Positions 14,481-21,624 of a DNA stretch of 27,994 nucleotides are shown here, piece by piece. The notes below the pieces were generated by a model. It was given only the letters and a program-made list of their open reading frames with translations. It was not told the DNA's origin and ran no database searches. This DNA comes from JBJMQS01 sp045802605 (GTDB lineage Bacteria; Planctomycetota; Planctomycetia; Gemmatales; Gemmataceae): contig JBJMQS010000021.1 in the NCBI GenBank assembly GCA_045802605.1, positions 1 to 27,994 of the forward strand, given 5' to 3'. The position numbers were made by a program, and so were the translations under genes. Each line of letters starts with the position of its first letter. Positions within the stretch are counted from its first letter, which is position 1.

Positions 14481-14828
14481 GTGGAGCGACTGGAAGTCGG
14501 CAAGATGGATCAACGCATCGAGCTCCGCCGGCCGCGGGAGTTGCCGAAGGTGTCCGGCCAGGCCACGCGCACGAAACAATCCGCGGTGGGATGCGTGTGG
14601 GCTGAGGTCGAGTGCACCGGCGGCAATGAAACCAACAACGAAACGCAGCTGCAGAGTTCGCGGACCTACACGATCAAGATCTGGGCCGATCCTCGTTACG
14701 ACGTCCGAGCTGACTGGCAAATCGGCTGGCGCGGCCGCGATCTGAATCTCACTGGTGTACAGGGAATCATCGGCAAGGACCTGCGGCTGATTTTGACGGC
14801 TATTGAACAGGAGGCATCATCCAAATGA
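14481..14828 (+). CDS. Head closure protein (head-tail adaptor)
   Basis: The 115-residue product closes the neck channel and connects to the tail. The opening EVGKMDQRIELRRP matches the hallmark (GKL..RI.I..) of the SPP1 gp16/TIGR01563 head-tail adaptor family. SSRTYTIKIWADPRYDVRAD then WQIGWRGRDLNLTGV follows the expected beta-barrel pattern. The GTG start at 14481 keeps the GKMDQRI motif inside the protein, has GGAG about nine bases upstream and lies one base after the previous stop. An ATG at 14505 would cut through that motif. The stop overlaps the next start (ATGA at 14825). Confidence 0.88.
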   Translation: MERLEVGKMDQRIELRRPRELPKVSGQATRTKQSAVGCVWAEVECTGGNETNNETQLQSSRTYTIKIWADPRYDVRADWQIGWRGRDLNLTGVQGIIGKDLRLILTAIEQEASSK

Positions 14829-15532
14829 TCGGCCTCGCCTCCGTCGATGTCAGCCCCACGATCGCCATTTTGACCACCCTCGATCAAAAGGTGCAAAAGC
14901 GTTGCTTGCGCAAAGCCGCGACGGCCGGCGCACAAATCGCGACACGAGTTGCCCGGGCGCTGGCACCAATTCGCGTGGTGCACACACAGCAAAAGGTCGC
15001 GTATGGAACGACCAGCAAAGGCGAGCGCGTCTCAATGCGTTATCGCAAACAGAAAGATTCGAAAGAGCGGCCCGGGCTAGTCGGCAGCTTGGTCGCCAAA
15101 GTCGGAGGCCTGGTCGGCTCGCTTCGCAAACGCACCGAACCGACCCGTAAGATCAAATCGAATTATCGCGGCGGCCTGTTACGCAAATCGATTGGCTACA
15201 AGATCTCGATCAGCCGCAGCAGTGGCCGAGTCACCGCGGTTGTCGGGGCCCGAAAAGGCTTCAAGACCACGATCGGTGTTCAGCAGCGCACCGGCCGCAG
15301 CCGGCGAGGGCTTTTGCGCCGCCGCGGCAGTGCCGGCCAAGCCTACGTTTATGACCCCAAGCGCACGATTCACTTGGTGGTCAAAGGCGCACGTCGAGGG
15401 ACACGGCGCAGCGCCCCCAATGATTTCCTGACGCCGGCGGCAAACGCCGGTGCGATCCGCGCAGCCGACGTGCTCAAAGCCGAAGTCTCCATGGTTGCGA
15501 GTGCCTTACCGCTCGGAGGCCCATCGCGATGA
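14825..15532 (+). CDS. HK97 gp10-like neck / tail completion protein
   Basis: The 235-residue product fits the HK97 gp10 family. An N-terminal helix (VQKRCLRKAATAGAQIATRV) is followed by a basic region. The characteristic segment GGLLRKSIGYKISISRS then VTAVVGARKGFKT comes next, and the C-terminal end has TPAANAGAIRAADVLKAEV. It is longer than usual for the family (110-170 residues) because of a basic insertion around residues 60-115 and a second Arg-rich stretch (RTGRSRRGLLRRRGSAGQAY). It overlaps its neighbours on both sides by ATGA, so the connector genes form a tightly coupled block. Confidence 0.85.
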   Translation: MIGLASVDVSPTIAILTTLDQKVQKRCLRKAATAGAQIATRVARALAPIRVVHTQQKVAYGTTSKGERVSMRYRKQKDSKERPGLVGSLVAKVGGLVGSLRKRTEPTRKIKSNYRGGLLRKSIGYKISISRSSGRVTAVVGARKGFKTTIGVQQRTGRSRRGLLRRRGSAGQAYVYDPKRTIHLVVKGARRGTRRSAPNDFLTPAANAGAIRAADVLKAEVSMVASALPLGGPSR

Positions 15533-15966
15533 GCCGGCCTGCGGTCAATGGCGCCAATCATGCGATCGCGTGGTTCATCGAGACCACGCCGGCGGTGGAA
15601 CGCTTGGCGCAGGGCGGGATCCACAAAGGCACAAGCGGTCAGAACGAAAAACGGCCGTACGTCTGTTACCACGATCAAGGCTCCGACGTAGGCCACTTGC
15701 TCTCCGGCGTTTCCGATGGATTGCCGAAGGCTCGATTTCAGATTGAAGCCTGGTCCCAAGACGATGCCACCTGTGAAGAGATTGGCGTCGCGATCAAGGA
15801 GCGGATCGAACTCTTTCAACGAGAGCAACAGAAGTGGGCGGGCGCAGTGCGCGTGCAAGCGATCAAAGTGACCGATTGGGAGCATTCAGACGATCCCGAC
15901 CCTTACGGCGCGGAGAACGCTTGGTGGCGTTATCTGCTCAACGTGGAAATGGATTTCGAGGAGTAA
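15529..15966 (+). CDS. Tail terminator / completion protein, DUF3168-like
   Basis: The 145-residue product matches the layout of the DUF3168/tail terminator group. An N-terminal helix (AIAWFIETTPAVERLAQGGI) is followed by the strand KRPYVCYHDQGSD (usual pattern: ..PYV.Y...), then a strand and helix ARFQIEAWSQDDATCEEIGV then AIKERIELFQ, and a final strand YLLNVEMDFEE. Such proteins cap the tail tube and form the tail side of the head-tail joint. It starts at an ATGA overlap and the tail tube gene starts three bases after its stop, matching the usual order. Confidence 0.85.
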   Translation: MSRPAVNGANHAIAWFIETTPAVERLAQGGIHKGTSGQNEKRPYVCYHDQGSDVGHLLSGVSDGLPKARFQIEAWSQDDATCEEIGVAIKERIELFQREQQKWAGAVRVQAIKVTDWEHSDDPDPYGAENAWWRYLLNVEMDFEE

Positions 15967-15969
15967 GCC

Positions 15970-16380
15970 ATGGCCGGCGAAGCAGTGATGTCCGTTGGGA
16001 CAACCCTGGAATATCAATCCGCACCGTCAACCTATGTGGGGCTCACCCAGGTTGTGGACTGCGGATCGCCCGAGGTCTCGCGACCGACGAAGATGGTTTC
16101 CGGATTGTCCGAGGTTGTGACCCACAAGAAGAAAGGCCGCTTCGACGCCGGCCAGGCGACGATCACGCTCAAACACTACGGCACCGTTTACAAGAAATTC
16201 CGTGATTGGTGTCGCGGTGAAACGAGCGTGATCTTCCGCATGACGACGATCGACGCTGCGACCGAAGTGTTCGAATCGCACGTCGTCAAAGTGGGCCGGC
16301 CGATTCCCGCGGATGACCACATTGTTTTCACCGTGACTCTCGACGTCACCGGCGACCCGACCGTCACTGACCCGACATGA
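15970..16380 (+). CDS. Major tail tube protein
   Basis: The 136-residue product fits the small siphovirus tail-tube fold: GTTLEYQSAPSTYVGLTQVV, then SRPTKMVSGLSEVVTHKKKG, GQATITLKHYGTVYKKFRDW and a final strand DHIVFTVTLDVTGDPTV. Position supports the call, since it lies between the DUF3168-like gene and the tail chaperone pair. The protein polymerises as hexameric rings to form the tail shaft. A terminator-like hairpin with a TTTT tail follows 11 bases after the stop, which would separate this highly expressed gene from those downstream. Confidence 0.87.
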   Translation: MAGEAVMSVGTTLEYQSAPSTYVGLTQVVDCGSPEVSRPTKMVSGLSEVVTHKKKGRFDAGQATITLKHYGTVYKKFRDWCRGETSVIFRMTTIDAATEVFESHVVKVGRPIPADDHIVFTVTLDVTGDPTVTDPT

Positions 16381-16391
16381 TGCTGAGCCCC

Positions 16392-16439
16392 GGCAGGTGC
16401 AGATTCTGCACCTGCCTTTTGGAAGTGCAGGACCTGCAC
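16392..16439 (+). terminator. Paired hairpins after the tail tube gene; first is terminator-like
   Basis: The first hairpin has a 12-bp perfect stem, GGCAGGTGCAGA (16392-16403) / TCTGCACCTGCC (16405-16416), followed by TTTT (16417-16420). The second is GTGCAGG-A-CCTGCAC (16425-16439). Both belong to the same hairpin family as the pair at 13774-13860. They may lower read-through from the tube gene into the tail chaperone genes. Confidence 0.7.
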
Positions 16440-16481
16440 CTCTTGATCCATTAGGACTTCGCCCGGCAAAGGATTGCAGAC

Positions 16482-16928
16482 ATGAATCAGGACTCGAAAG
16501 CCACTCCACCCGAGGAGCTCGATGCGGTGCAGCGAGCATCACTTGACCGCAAGCCGGCCGAGCCGCTTATGTCGCGGGCCGATATTCGCGGACAAACCCA
16601 GCGGACCTATCAAACCATTCGAATCCCCGAATGGGAGAACAGCAAGATTCGCTTGCGATCGTGGACGCTGAAAGAACGGATCGCGTTCAAAGCGGCCCAT
16701 CGCAAACGCAAAGAAGAGGTGGATGAGGAAGTGGCCGAGGCGCAATGCTGGGCCTTCGCCGCGATCATGTCGATTTGCGACGAACGTGGCGAACTGATCA
16801 TGAAGACGTCCGACGTGGATGACTTGATCGATTTGCACTCCAAAGCGATCGAGCGGATCTACGACATGGTGAACGCGACCAACGCACTTAGCGAGGACGA
16901 GGAGACCGAAATCGAAAAAAACTCCTAG
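16482..16928 (+). CDS. Tail assembly chaperone, G-like
   Basis: The 148-residue protein corresponds in position and layout to lambda gpG: a disordered acidic N-terminus, then a helical domain (KIRLRSWTLKERIAFKAAHR; EVAEAQCWAFAAIMSICDER; DVDDLIDLHSKAIERIYDMV) and an acidic end. It helps load the tape measure before tube polymerisation. The last codons are GAA-AAA-AAC-TCC-TAG, which contain the slippery heptamer A-AAA-AAC. A fraction of ribosomes is expected to shift -1 there and make the longer G-T form. The start ATG has AAGG about ten bases upstream. Confidence 0.87.
   Translation: MNQDSKATPPEELDAVQRASLDRKPAEPLMSRADIRGQTQRTYQTIRIPEWENSKIRLRSWTLKERIAFKAAHRKRKEEVDEEVAEAQCWAFAAIMSICDERGELIMKTSDVDDLIDLHSKAIERIYDMVNATNALSEDEETEIEKNS
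16916..16922 (+). promoter_or_regulatory. Programmed -1 frameshift site A-AAA-AAC
   Basis: The heptamer AAAAAAC is read in the zero frame as A-AAA-AAC, the canonical X-XXY-YYZ slippery sequence, two codons before the stop of the G-like gene. A shift of -1 enters the downstream frame, which is open to 17239. The expected fusion is 252 residues. A downstream stimulatory structure was not worked out. Confidence 0.88.
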
Positions 16929-17239
16929 ACGGCGGCGCCTTCCTCCATCGCCTGTGCATGGCGCTGGGGTGGAGGTCGATCGCCGAAATGGAGGACGGCC
17001 TATCGTCGCGTGAATTCGTCGCCTGGGAAATATACGCCAAGCATTTCCCGTTCGGCGATATTCGCGGCGACATGCAGGCGGGCATCATTGCCAGCACGTT
17101 GCTGGCGATGAGAGGCGTCAATACGCCGGCCACTGATTTTGTTTTCAAACCTAAAGCCGCGGTTCGCAAAGAGTCTCCCAAGGATCTCTTAAACCGCTTC
17201 GCGATGGGTTGGGGTTTGAAGGTGCAAAAGCGTGAGTAA
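16922..17239 (+). CDS. Tail assembly chaperone T-domain, made as a -1 frameshift fusion with the G-like protein
   Basis: After the slippery site the -1 frame reads LLDGGAFLHRLCMALGWRSI then AEMEDGLSSREFVAWEIYAK and runs to the TAA at 17237. LHRxCxALGW and the SREFxxWxxY block are typical of the T part of siphovirus G-T chaperones, which binds the tube protein. An ATG at 16958 could give an independent 93-residue product, but it has no ribosome site and would start inside the conserved block, so the fusion is favoured. The end overlaps the tape measure start (GTG at 17232) by eight bases. Confidence 0.85.
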   Translation, partial: LLDGGAFLHRLCMALGWRSIAEMEDGLSSREFVAWEIYAKHFPFGDIRGDMQAGIIASTLLAMRGVNTPATDFVFKPKAAVRKESPKDLLNRFAMGWGLKVQKRE

Positions 17240-19028
17240 TGCGCTTTCGACACTCGCGATCAAGCTCGGCCTGGACGGATCCGGCTTTACTGCCGGTCTG
17301 AACAAGGCCAAGGGCGAGTTCAAGAGCTTCGCCGGCGGCATCGCCGGCAAGTTCTCGCTGGGCGGTCTCGGCTCGTTGGGCGGGGTCAGCGGCTCCCTGC
17401 TAGGCAAAGCCAAAGACAATTTGATCGAAGCGTTCGGCGGCGGCGGCGCATCACTTCTGAGCGGCGGGATCTCGGCCACGCCCTTGGGAGCCGCGTTCAA
17501 CGTCGGCAAGTTTGTTTTCGACGGTATGAAGAAATTTGCCGACGAGGCCGAAGAGTCGGCGCAACATCAATTGCAGCAACACGAGAAGGTGCGCCGTCTG
17601 GGGCTGACGCAAACCGGTGGGGCGGCGCTTGAGTATTTGGGCCGCGGCAATGCGGACGCCCTCTTCGAAAAACTCCCCCGGCTGAACAAACTCATCGGCG
17701 AAGCGGCCAGCGGCAGCAGTGAGGCGGAACGAGTTTTCGCCGGCATTGGCCTATCGGCACGCGAGTTGGCCAACGTTTCCCCCGAAACCGCATTGATCAA
17801 AATCTCCAAGGCAATCATGACCCTGGGCTCGACTGCGGAACGCAGCAAAGCCACGCTCGATATTTTTGGCAAGTCCGGAGCCCAGGTTTATCCGATCCTC
17901 GAGCGTATCTCCCAGGGGTTTGAAGACGCTCGCGACACCGCTGCTGGGTTAGCGCCGAACGACGTCCTGGTGGCCAAGGCCAAAGACGACGCGGCGCGCG
18001 AGCGGCGGATGTCCTTACTGGCAAAAGAGGATGACAACCGCTACGGGTTAGGATCCGGAATTTCCGACGTGATCCGGGAAAGCAATTGGATCCCCGGAAA
18101 CGAGCGCACCCGGCTGTTGTTTCGTTTGTGGTCGCGCGATGTAAGCAACATGATTTCTGGTGGAGGTATCACCGAGGATGCCCGAAGTGGCCAATTAAAG
18201 GCGGAAGCAGATCGCATTGCCCTGCGCCGAAAAGCCGAAAGCGACAAGCACGAAGAATCCAAGATGTCCAAAGGCCTCGTCGATACTGATATCGACAAGG
18301 CGATCGATGAATTGAACGCCCGCAAAGGGGCGCTCGGCAAGGACTCCGACGAGCTGGCGCTCATCAAGATTCGCAAACACGCTGAAGTCTTGGGAGTCAC
18401 CACTGAGAAAATCGCCCAGCTCGAAGCGGTCACACAGAGTTTTCGCAGCGACGCCTTCAATCAATCGTTGGTCGAATCCAATCGCGGCTTAGAAACGCAG
18501 ATCGCGAATCTCGGTAAAGCCTCATGGGAAGCCAAGCAATACGAACTGTCCGTCGAGGCAGCGGCTCATGGTATCACCCAGCTCGGCGACGAAGCGGATA
18601 AGTCGGTACAACGACTCGCGGAATTGGAAGGCAAGAAGCTCGACCAGGCCGCGATGTCGCCATTGGAACTCGCCCAACGGGAGCTCGGCCGGCTTGGCGA
18701 TCTCAAGAAGTTTGGGGATGTCAGCGATCGCGGCTATGAGAACGGCATCTTCGGCGTCTTGCGTGAGCTCGATTCGAAGGTCAACACGGCCGTCACGCTG
18801 CCCTCTGCGCTTGAGGCGAACTCCATTGAGGGCGTTAGCTTCCTGAATAATCAGCGGTACATGGCCGCGACCGGGAGCGGTGGGTCGTTGGCTGACCGGC
18901 TGCCGGACCTGTTTCAACGAGCCGTGGATTTGGCGGCCTCCAATAACGAGGAGGCCAAGAAAACCAACGAAGCACTGCAAAAGATCAAAGACAAACTGCC
19001 GAACCTCCGCGTCGGAGGCATCAACTGA
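17232..19028 (+). CDS. Tape measure protein
   Basis: The 598-residue protein sets tail length. The N-terminus (LAIKLGLDGSGFTAGLNKAK, then GEFKSF) is the usual tape-measure opening (..K.G.D.SGF..GL.KA). It is followed by a Gly-rich hydrophobic part (residues about 40-95) and long charged helices to the end (RKAESDKHEESKMSKGLVDT; VESNRGLETQIANLGKASWE). Using the rule of roughly 0.15 nm per residue, the tail would be about 90 nm, a moderate siphovirus tail. No peptidase domain is seen. It begins at a GTG overlapping the T frame and its stop overlaps the next start (TGATG at 19026). Confidence 0.92.
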   Translation: MSNALSTLAIKLGLDGSGFTAGLNKAKGEFKSFAGGIAGKFSLGGLGSLGGVSGSLLGKAKDNLIEAFGGGGASLLSGGISATPLGAAFNVGKFVFDGMKKFADEAEESAQHQLQQHEKVRRLGLTQTGGAALEYLGRGNADALFEKLPRLNKLIGEAASGSSEAERVFAGIGLSARELANVSPETALIKISKAIMTLGSTAERSKATLDIFGKSGAQVYPILERISQGFEDARDTAAGLAPNDVLVAKAKDDAARERRMSLLAKEDDNRYGLGSGISDVIRESNWIPGNERTRLLFRLWSRDVSNMISGGGITEDARSGQLKAEADRIALRRKAESDKHEESKMSKGLVDTDIDKAIDELNARKGALGKDSDELALIKIRKHAEVLGVTTEKIAQLEAVTQSFRSDAFNQSLVESNRGLETQIANLGKASWEAKQYELSVEAAAHGITQLGDEADKSVQRLAELEGKKLDQAAMSPLELAQRELGRLGDLKKFGDVSDRGYENGIFGVLRELDSKVNTAVTLPSALEANSIEGVSFLNNQRYMAATGSGGSLADRLPDLFQRAVDLAASNNEEAKKTNEALQKIKDKLPNLRVGGIN

Positions 19029-19972
19029 TGCAAGTTACCGACGTCATTGAACTCGGCCCACGCGATTTGGAACTGCAGCTGATGCGGCTCGACCGCAAAT
19101 ATCAGCTGCGGTTCTACGTTGAGACCGATGACCCGCGGGTTGGGCCCGCCCAGGTACTGACCGCCAATCTGGGCCCGGGAAAACGGATCCCTCGCGTCGG
19201 CGAGCCGTTGATCCTAGAAAATGAATTCGACGATGGCGTGGCCTGCACAAAGGTCTTGCCGGAGCAGGATAAAGACTTTCCCAAGACCTGGCTTGTCACG
19301 GCCCATTACGAATCCGAGACCGCTGATCCTAGCGCCCAACAAGGAACGACCAGCTCCTCCGGAGCCTCGGGTGGCGGCGGCTCCGCAGGCAATCCCTCGC
19401 AATCGAATCCCTTGTATGAGCCGCCTACCTGGCAGTGGGGCGAGCAAAGCCTTATTCAAGGCCTGCAGCAAACCAAGGATCCAATCCCCGAACTCATCGT
19501 CAATTCGGCGCAGACGCCTTATGATCCGCCACCGCCCGATGAAGTGACACTGCTCACGTTGACTTTCGAACGCAATGAGCGAGAGTTCCGGCCCTATTGG
19601 GCGCAAGGGTTCAAGAACTCGACGAATGAAAAGCAATGGCAGCTGGCACCTCCGGGCAATTGGCTTTGCAAGAGCATCACGGCCGGCTCAGCCCTCATGC
19701 GCAACCGGATCATCTATTACCGCGTCCGATATTTATTCGTGCACAACGAGCTCAATTGGAAGTTGCGAATCATAGACAAGGGGCCGGATTACTTCGACAG
19801 CAACGGCGCTATGCACAGAGCGATGACGCCCACCGGCCAAGGAACCCAAGTCAACCTCAATGGCTTCGGCGGCAAACTGCCCGACGGGCAGCCGCCCAAC
19901 ATTCGCGAATTCACTCGCTACAAGAAGAAAGACTTCAACGAATTGAAGTTGCCCGATATCGCCATCCCCTGA
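19028..19972 (+). CDS. Putative distal tail / tail-tip protein, unrecognised family
   Basis: The 314-residue product occupies the position of a distal tail protein, directly after the tape measure. The N-terminal part is beta-rich (residues 1-100, e.g. YQLRFYVETDDPRVGPAQVL). A flexible Gly/Ser linker comes next (about 104-128, SSSGASGGGGSAGNPSQSN), then a second domain (about 150-314) with RNRIIYYRVRYLFVHNELNW and a lysine-rich end. I see no Dit, Tal or lambda J signature. The two-domain layout suggests a hub or adaptor that links the tube to fibre proteins. This is inferred from position only. Confidence 0.75.
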   Translation: MQVTDVIELGPRDLELQLMRLDRKYQLRFYVETDDPRVGPAQVLTANLGPGKRIPRVGEPLILENEFDDGVACTKVLPEQDKDFPKTWLVTAHYESETADPSAQQGTTSSSGASGGGGSAGNPSQSNPLYEPPTWQWGEQSLIQGLQQTKDPIPELIVNSAQTPYDPPPPDEVTLLTLTFERNEREFRPYWAQGFKNSTNEKQWQLAPPGNWLCKSITAGSALMRNRIIYYRVRYLFVHNELNWKLRIIDKGPDYFDSNGAMHRAMTPTGQGTQVNLNGFGGKLPDGQPPNIREFTRYKKKDFNELKLPDIAIP

Positions 19973-19985
19973 GAAGGAGTTCAAC

Positions 19986-20474
19986 ATGGCCGGTCCGAGT
20001 GTAATCAATGGAGATTTGCGCGTCCGCGGGTTGTTTACCGCCGAATCAATGGAGTTGCCGGCTGCAAGCGTTCGCAATGCCAGCGTCGCCCCCGACGCGG
20101 CGATCGATGCATCCAAGTGCGTGCAACAATACGTGTTCACGCACAAACAAAATGGCAATGTCGCCGTCGCGACGGATCGGCTGCATGTCGCGATCGACGA
20201 CGGCATACTTCAGGGTGCTCGTGTCGAGATCCGCGCAGCGCCGGCGGCCGCCAACAGCTTCACCGTGGACCTGAAGGTCAACGGTCTTTCCATTCTCAGC
20301 AGCCCCCTGACGATTGATCATTCCACCGCAGTCGATACGCCGCTCGATCTGGATATCGCGACGCCGGAATACCTCGCCAACAATCGCATTGATGTGGTTA
20401 TTGCCGCGGTCGCCGGCACTTCGTTCGGCTCGGGACTCTATGTTCAAGCCACGACTCGCGAAGGCCCGGGCTAG
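19986..20474 (+). CDS. Putative tail structural protein (beta-sandwich-like)
   Basis: The 162-residue product starts at an ATG with AGAAGGAG (19973-19980) upstream. The beginning, SVINGDLRVRGLFTAESMEL, recalls the repeats that introduce fibre or spike proteins in phage tails (GDL.V.G.....). The remainder alternates strands (VEIRAAPAAANSFTVDLKVN; RIDVVIAAVAGTSFGSGLYV). It is likely an extracellular tail component, but the family is not recognised. It lies 13 bases after the preceding gene and 12 before the next. Confidence 0.7.
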   Translation: MAGPSVINGDLRVRGLFTAESMELPAASVRNASVAPDAAIDASKCVQQYVFTHKQNGNVAVATDRLHVAIDDGILQGARVEIRAAPAAANSFTVDLKVNGLSILSSPLTIDHSTAVDTPLDLDIATPEYLANNRIDVVIAAVAGTSFGSGLYVQATTREGPG

Positions 20475-20486
20475 TCAGAGGACGTC

Positions 20487-20933
20487 ATGGAAGGCGTATT
20501 GCTTGATGAGAAGAGTGTGGAGCGGCTCGGTCGCACCGTGCGTGAGGCCGAGGCCGATCCCGGTCCGGGCCGACGTCCCGACCCGCAAGCGGTACTGCCC
20601 AACTGGCAGCACGTGCGGATCACCGGCCCCAAGATCGCCGGCGGCTCGGGCGATAGCTCGGGTTCTGGCGGCGGCTTGGCCTATTACCCGGGCGTGGTTG
20701 TCGTTTGGGATGCTGATCAGCAGAAGGAGCTCGTGCTCGGGCAAGTGTGGGCCCGCCACCTCAACGACGAGCCGTTGCCTCAGGGGTTTGCTCGCGACAT
20801 GCGGCAATCCGGCATGGTGAAACTCAATGACGAGATCCGGCCCTTGTTTGTGACCTCCGCCGGCGGTGCCGGTGGTGCGGGCCAAATCGCGACGTTTCTT
20901 GCCTGTGCCTCCATTCAAACGGTGGTACTTTGA
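20487..20933 (+). CDS. Putative tail-tip protein, unknown family
   Basis: The 148-residue product has an N-terminal helical stretch (LLDEKSVERLGRTVREAEAD), a Pro/Gly-rich segment with a Ser/Gly linker (GGSGDSSGSGGGLAYYPGVV), and a C-terminal part with FVTSAGGAGGAGQIATFLAC. The ATG start lies 12 bases after the previous stop, with AGAGGA upstream. Its end overlaps the start of the next gene. Nothing in it identifies a function; position in the tail module is the only clue. Confidence 0.65.
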   Translation: MEGVLLDEKSVERLGRTVREAEADPGPGRRPDPQAVLPNWQHVRITGPKIAGGSGDSSGSGGGLAYYPGVVVVWDADQQKELVLGQVWARHLNDEPLPQGFARDMRQSGMVKLNDEIRPLFVTSAGGAGGAGQIATFLACASIQTVVL

Positions 20934-21624
20934 TGGCGTTCCCACGACCGTCTTGCGGTTGCGCGAAGAAGATTGGTTCGTGCCCGGGCCGATCGACGCG
21001 GCCGCGTGCGTGCCTGAGCCAACTTGCCAGATCGATTGCGACCAAACCGGCCCGTCGGCGTCGGTGCCCCCCGAGGGCTATTGCTCCGGCGATTTCGGCC
21101 ACGCCAATCCGCCCTCGGGCGCTTGTTCATACGACCCCAATTGCATTCCGCACTTCTATTGGCTCAAGATGTTCAATCGCATTTCCGCGTTATGCAGCAA
21201 CTACGGCACCTATATCGGTAGCCTCTTCACGCCGCCCCCGCCAGTGAATCCGCTGCCGCTTTTTTCGTTGTGCGGATTACTTCCGTGCTTACAGCGCCTG
21301 GTCGCCATCACCGAGCGCGGCACGACGATTTGTCGCAGCGCCTTCGATCCGGAAAACTGTAACGATCGGTTTGGCCCACTCGGCAGCTACGCCTACATCT
21401 GTTGCACGATGTACGGCTGGTGGTTCCAACACATCTTCGACAACTGGGCCAATTGGGGCTTGGTGATTACATCGCTCGACTGCCTGGGTATTGCTGTGCC
21501 CGAGCCGCCCTTGCGATTGAATCTGCAATTCAAAACCGTGCGAATGCGGCCGGGCGCTTACCGAATCGCATCGCGCTGTCGTGACATCGTGCTTGGGGAG
21601 GTGTGTACGCCATGTCCGACATAG
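20905..21624 (+). CDS. Cys-rich putative tail-tip protein
   Basis: The product is about 239 residues and contains 17 cysteines and many aromatic residues, e.g. CVPEPTCQIDCDQTGPSASV, PHFYWLKMFNRISALCSNYG and YICCTMYGWWFQHIFDNWAN. No known family is recognised. The start is uncertain: no ATG lies in frame near the 5' end. The GTG at 20905 gives a 29-base overlap with the preceding gene; GTG codons at 20866 and 20872 would give longer overlaps. The cysteines could form disulfides or bind metal. For a virion protein exposed outside the cell, disulfides are plausible. It overlaps the next gene by 13 bases. Confidence 0.72.
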   Translation: MPPFKRWYFDGVPTTVLRLREEDWFVPGPIDAAACVPEPTCQIDCDQTGPSASVPPEGYCSGDFGHANPPSGACSYDPNCIPHFYWLKMFNRISALCSNYGTYIGSLFTPPPPVNPLPLFSLCGLLPCLQRLVAITERGTTICRSAFDPENCNDRFGPLGSYAYICCTMYGWWFQHIFDNWANWGLVITSLDCLGIAVPEPPLRLNLQFKTVRMRPGAYRIASRCRDIVLGEVCTPCPT

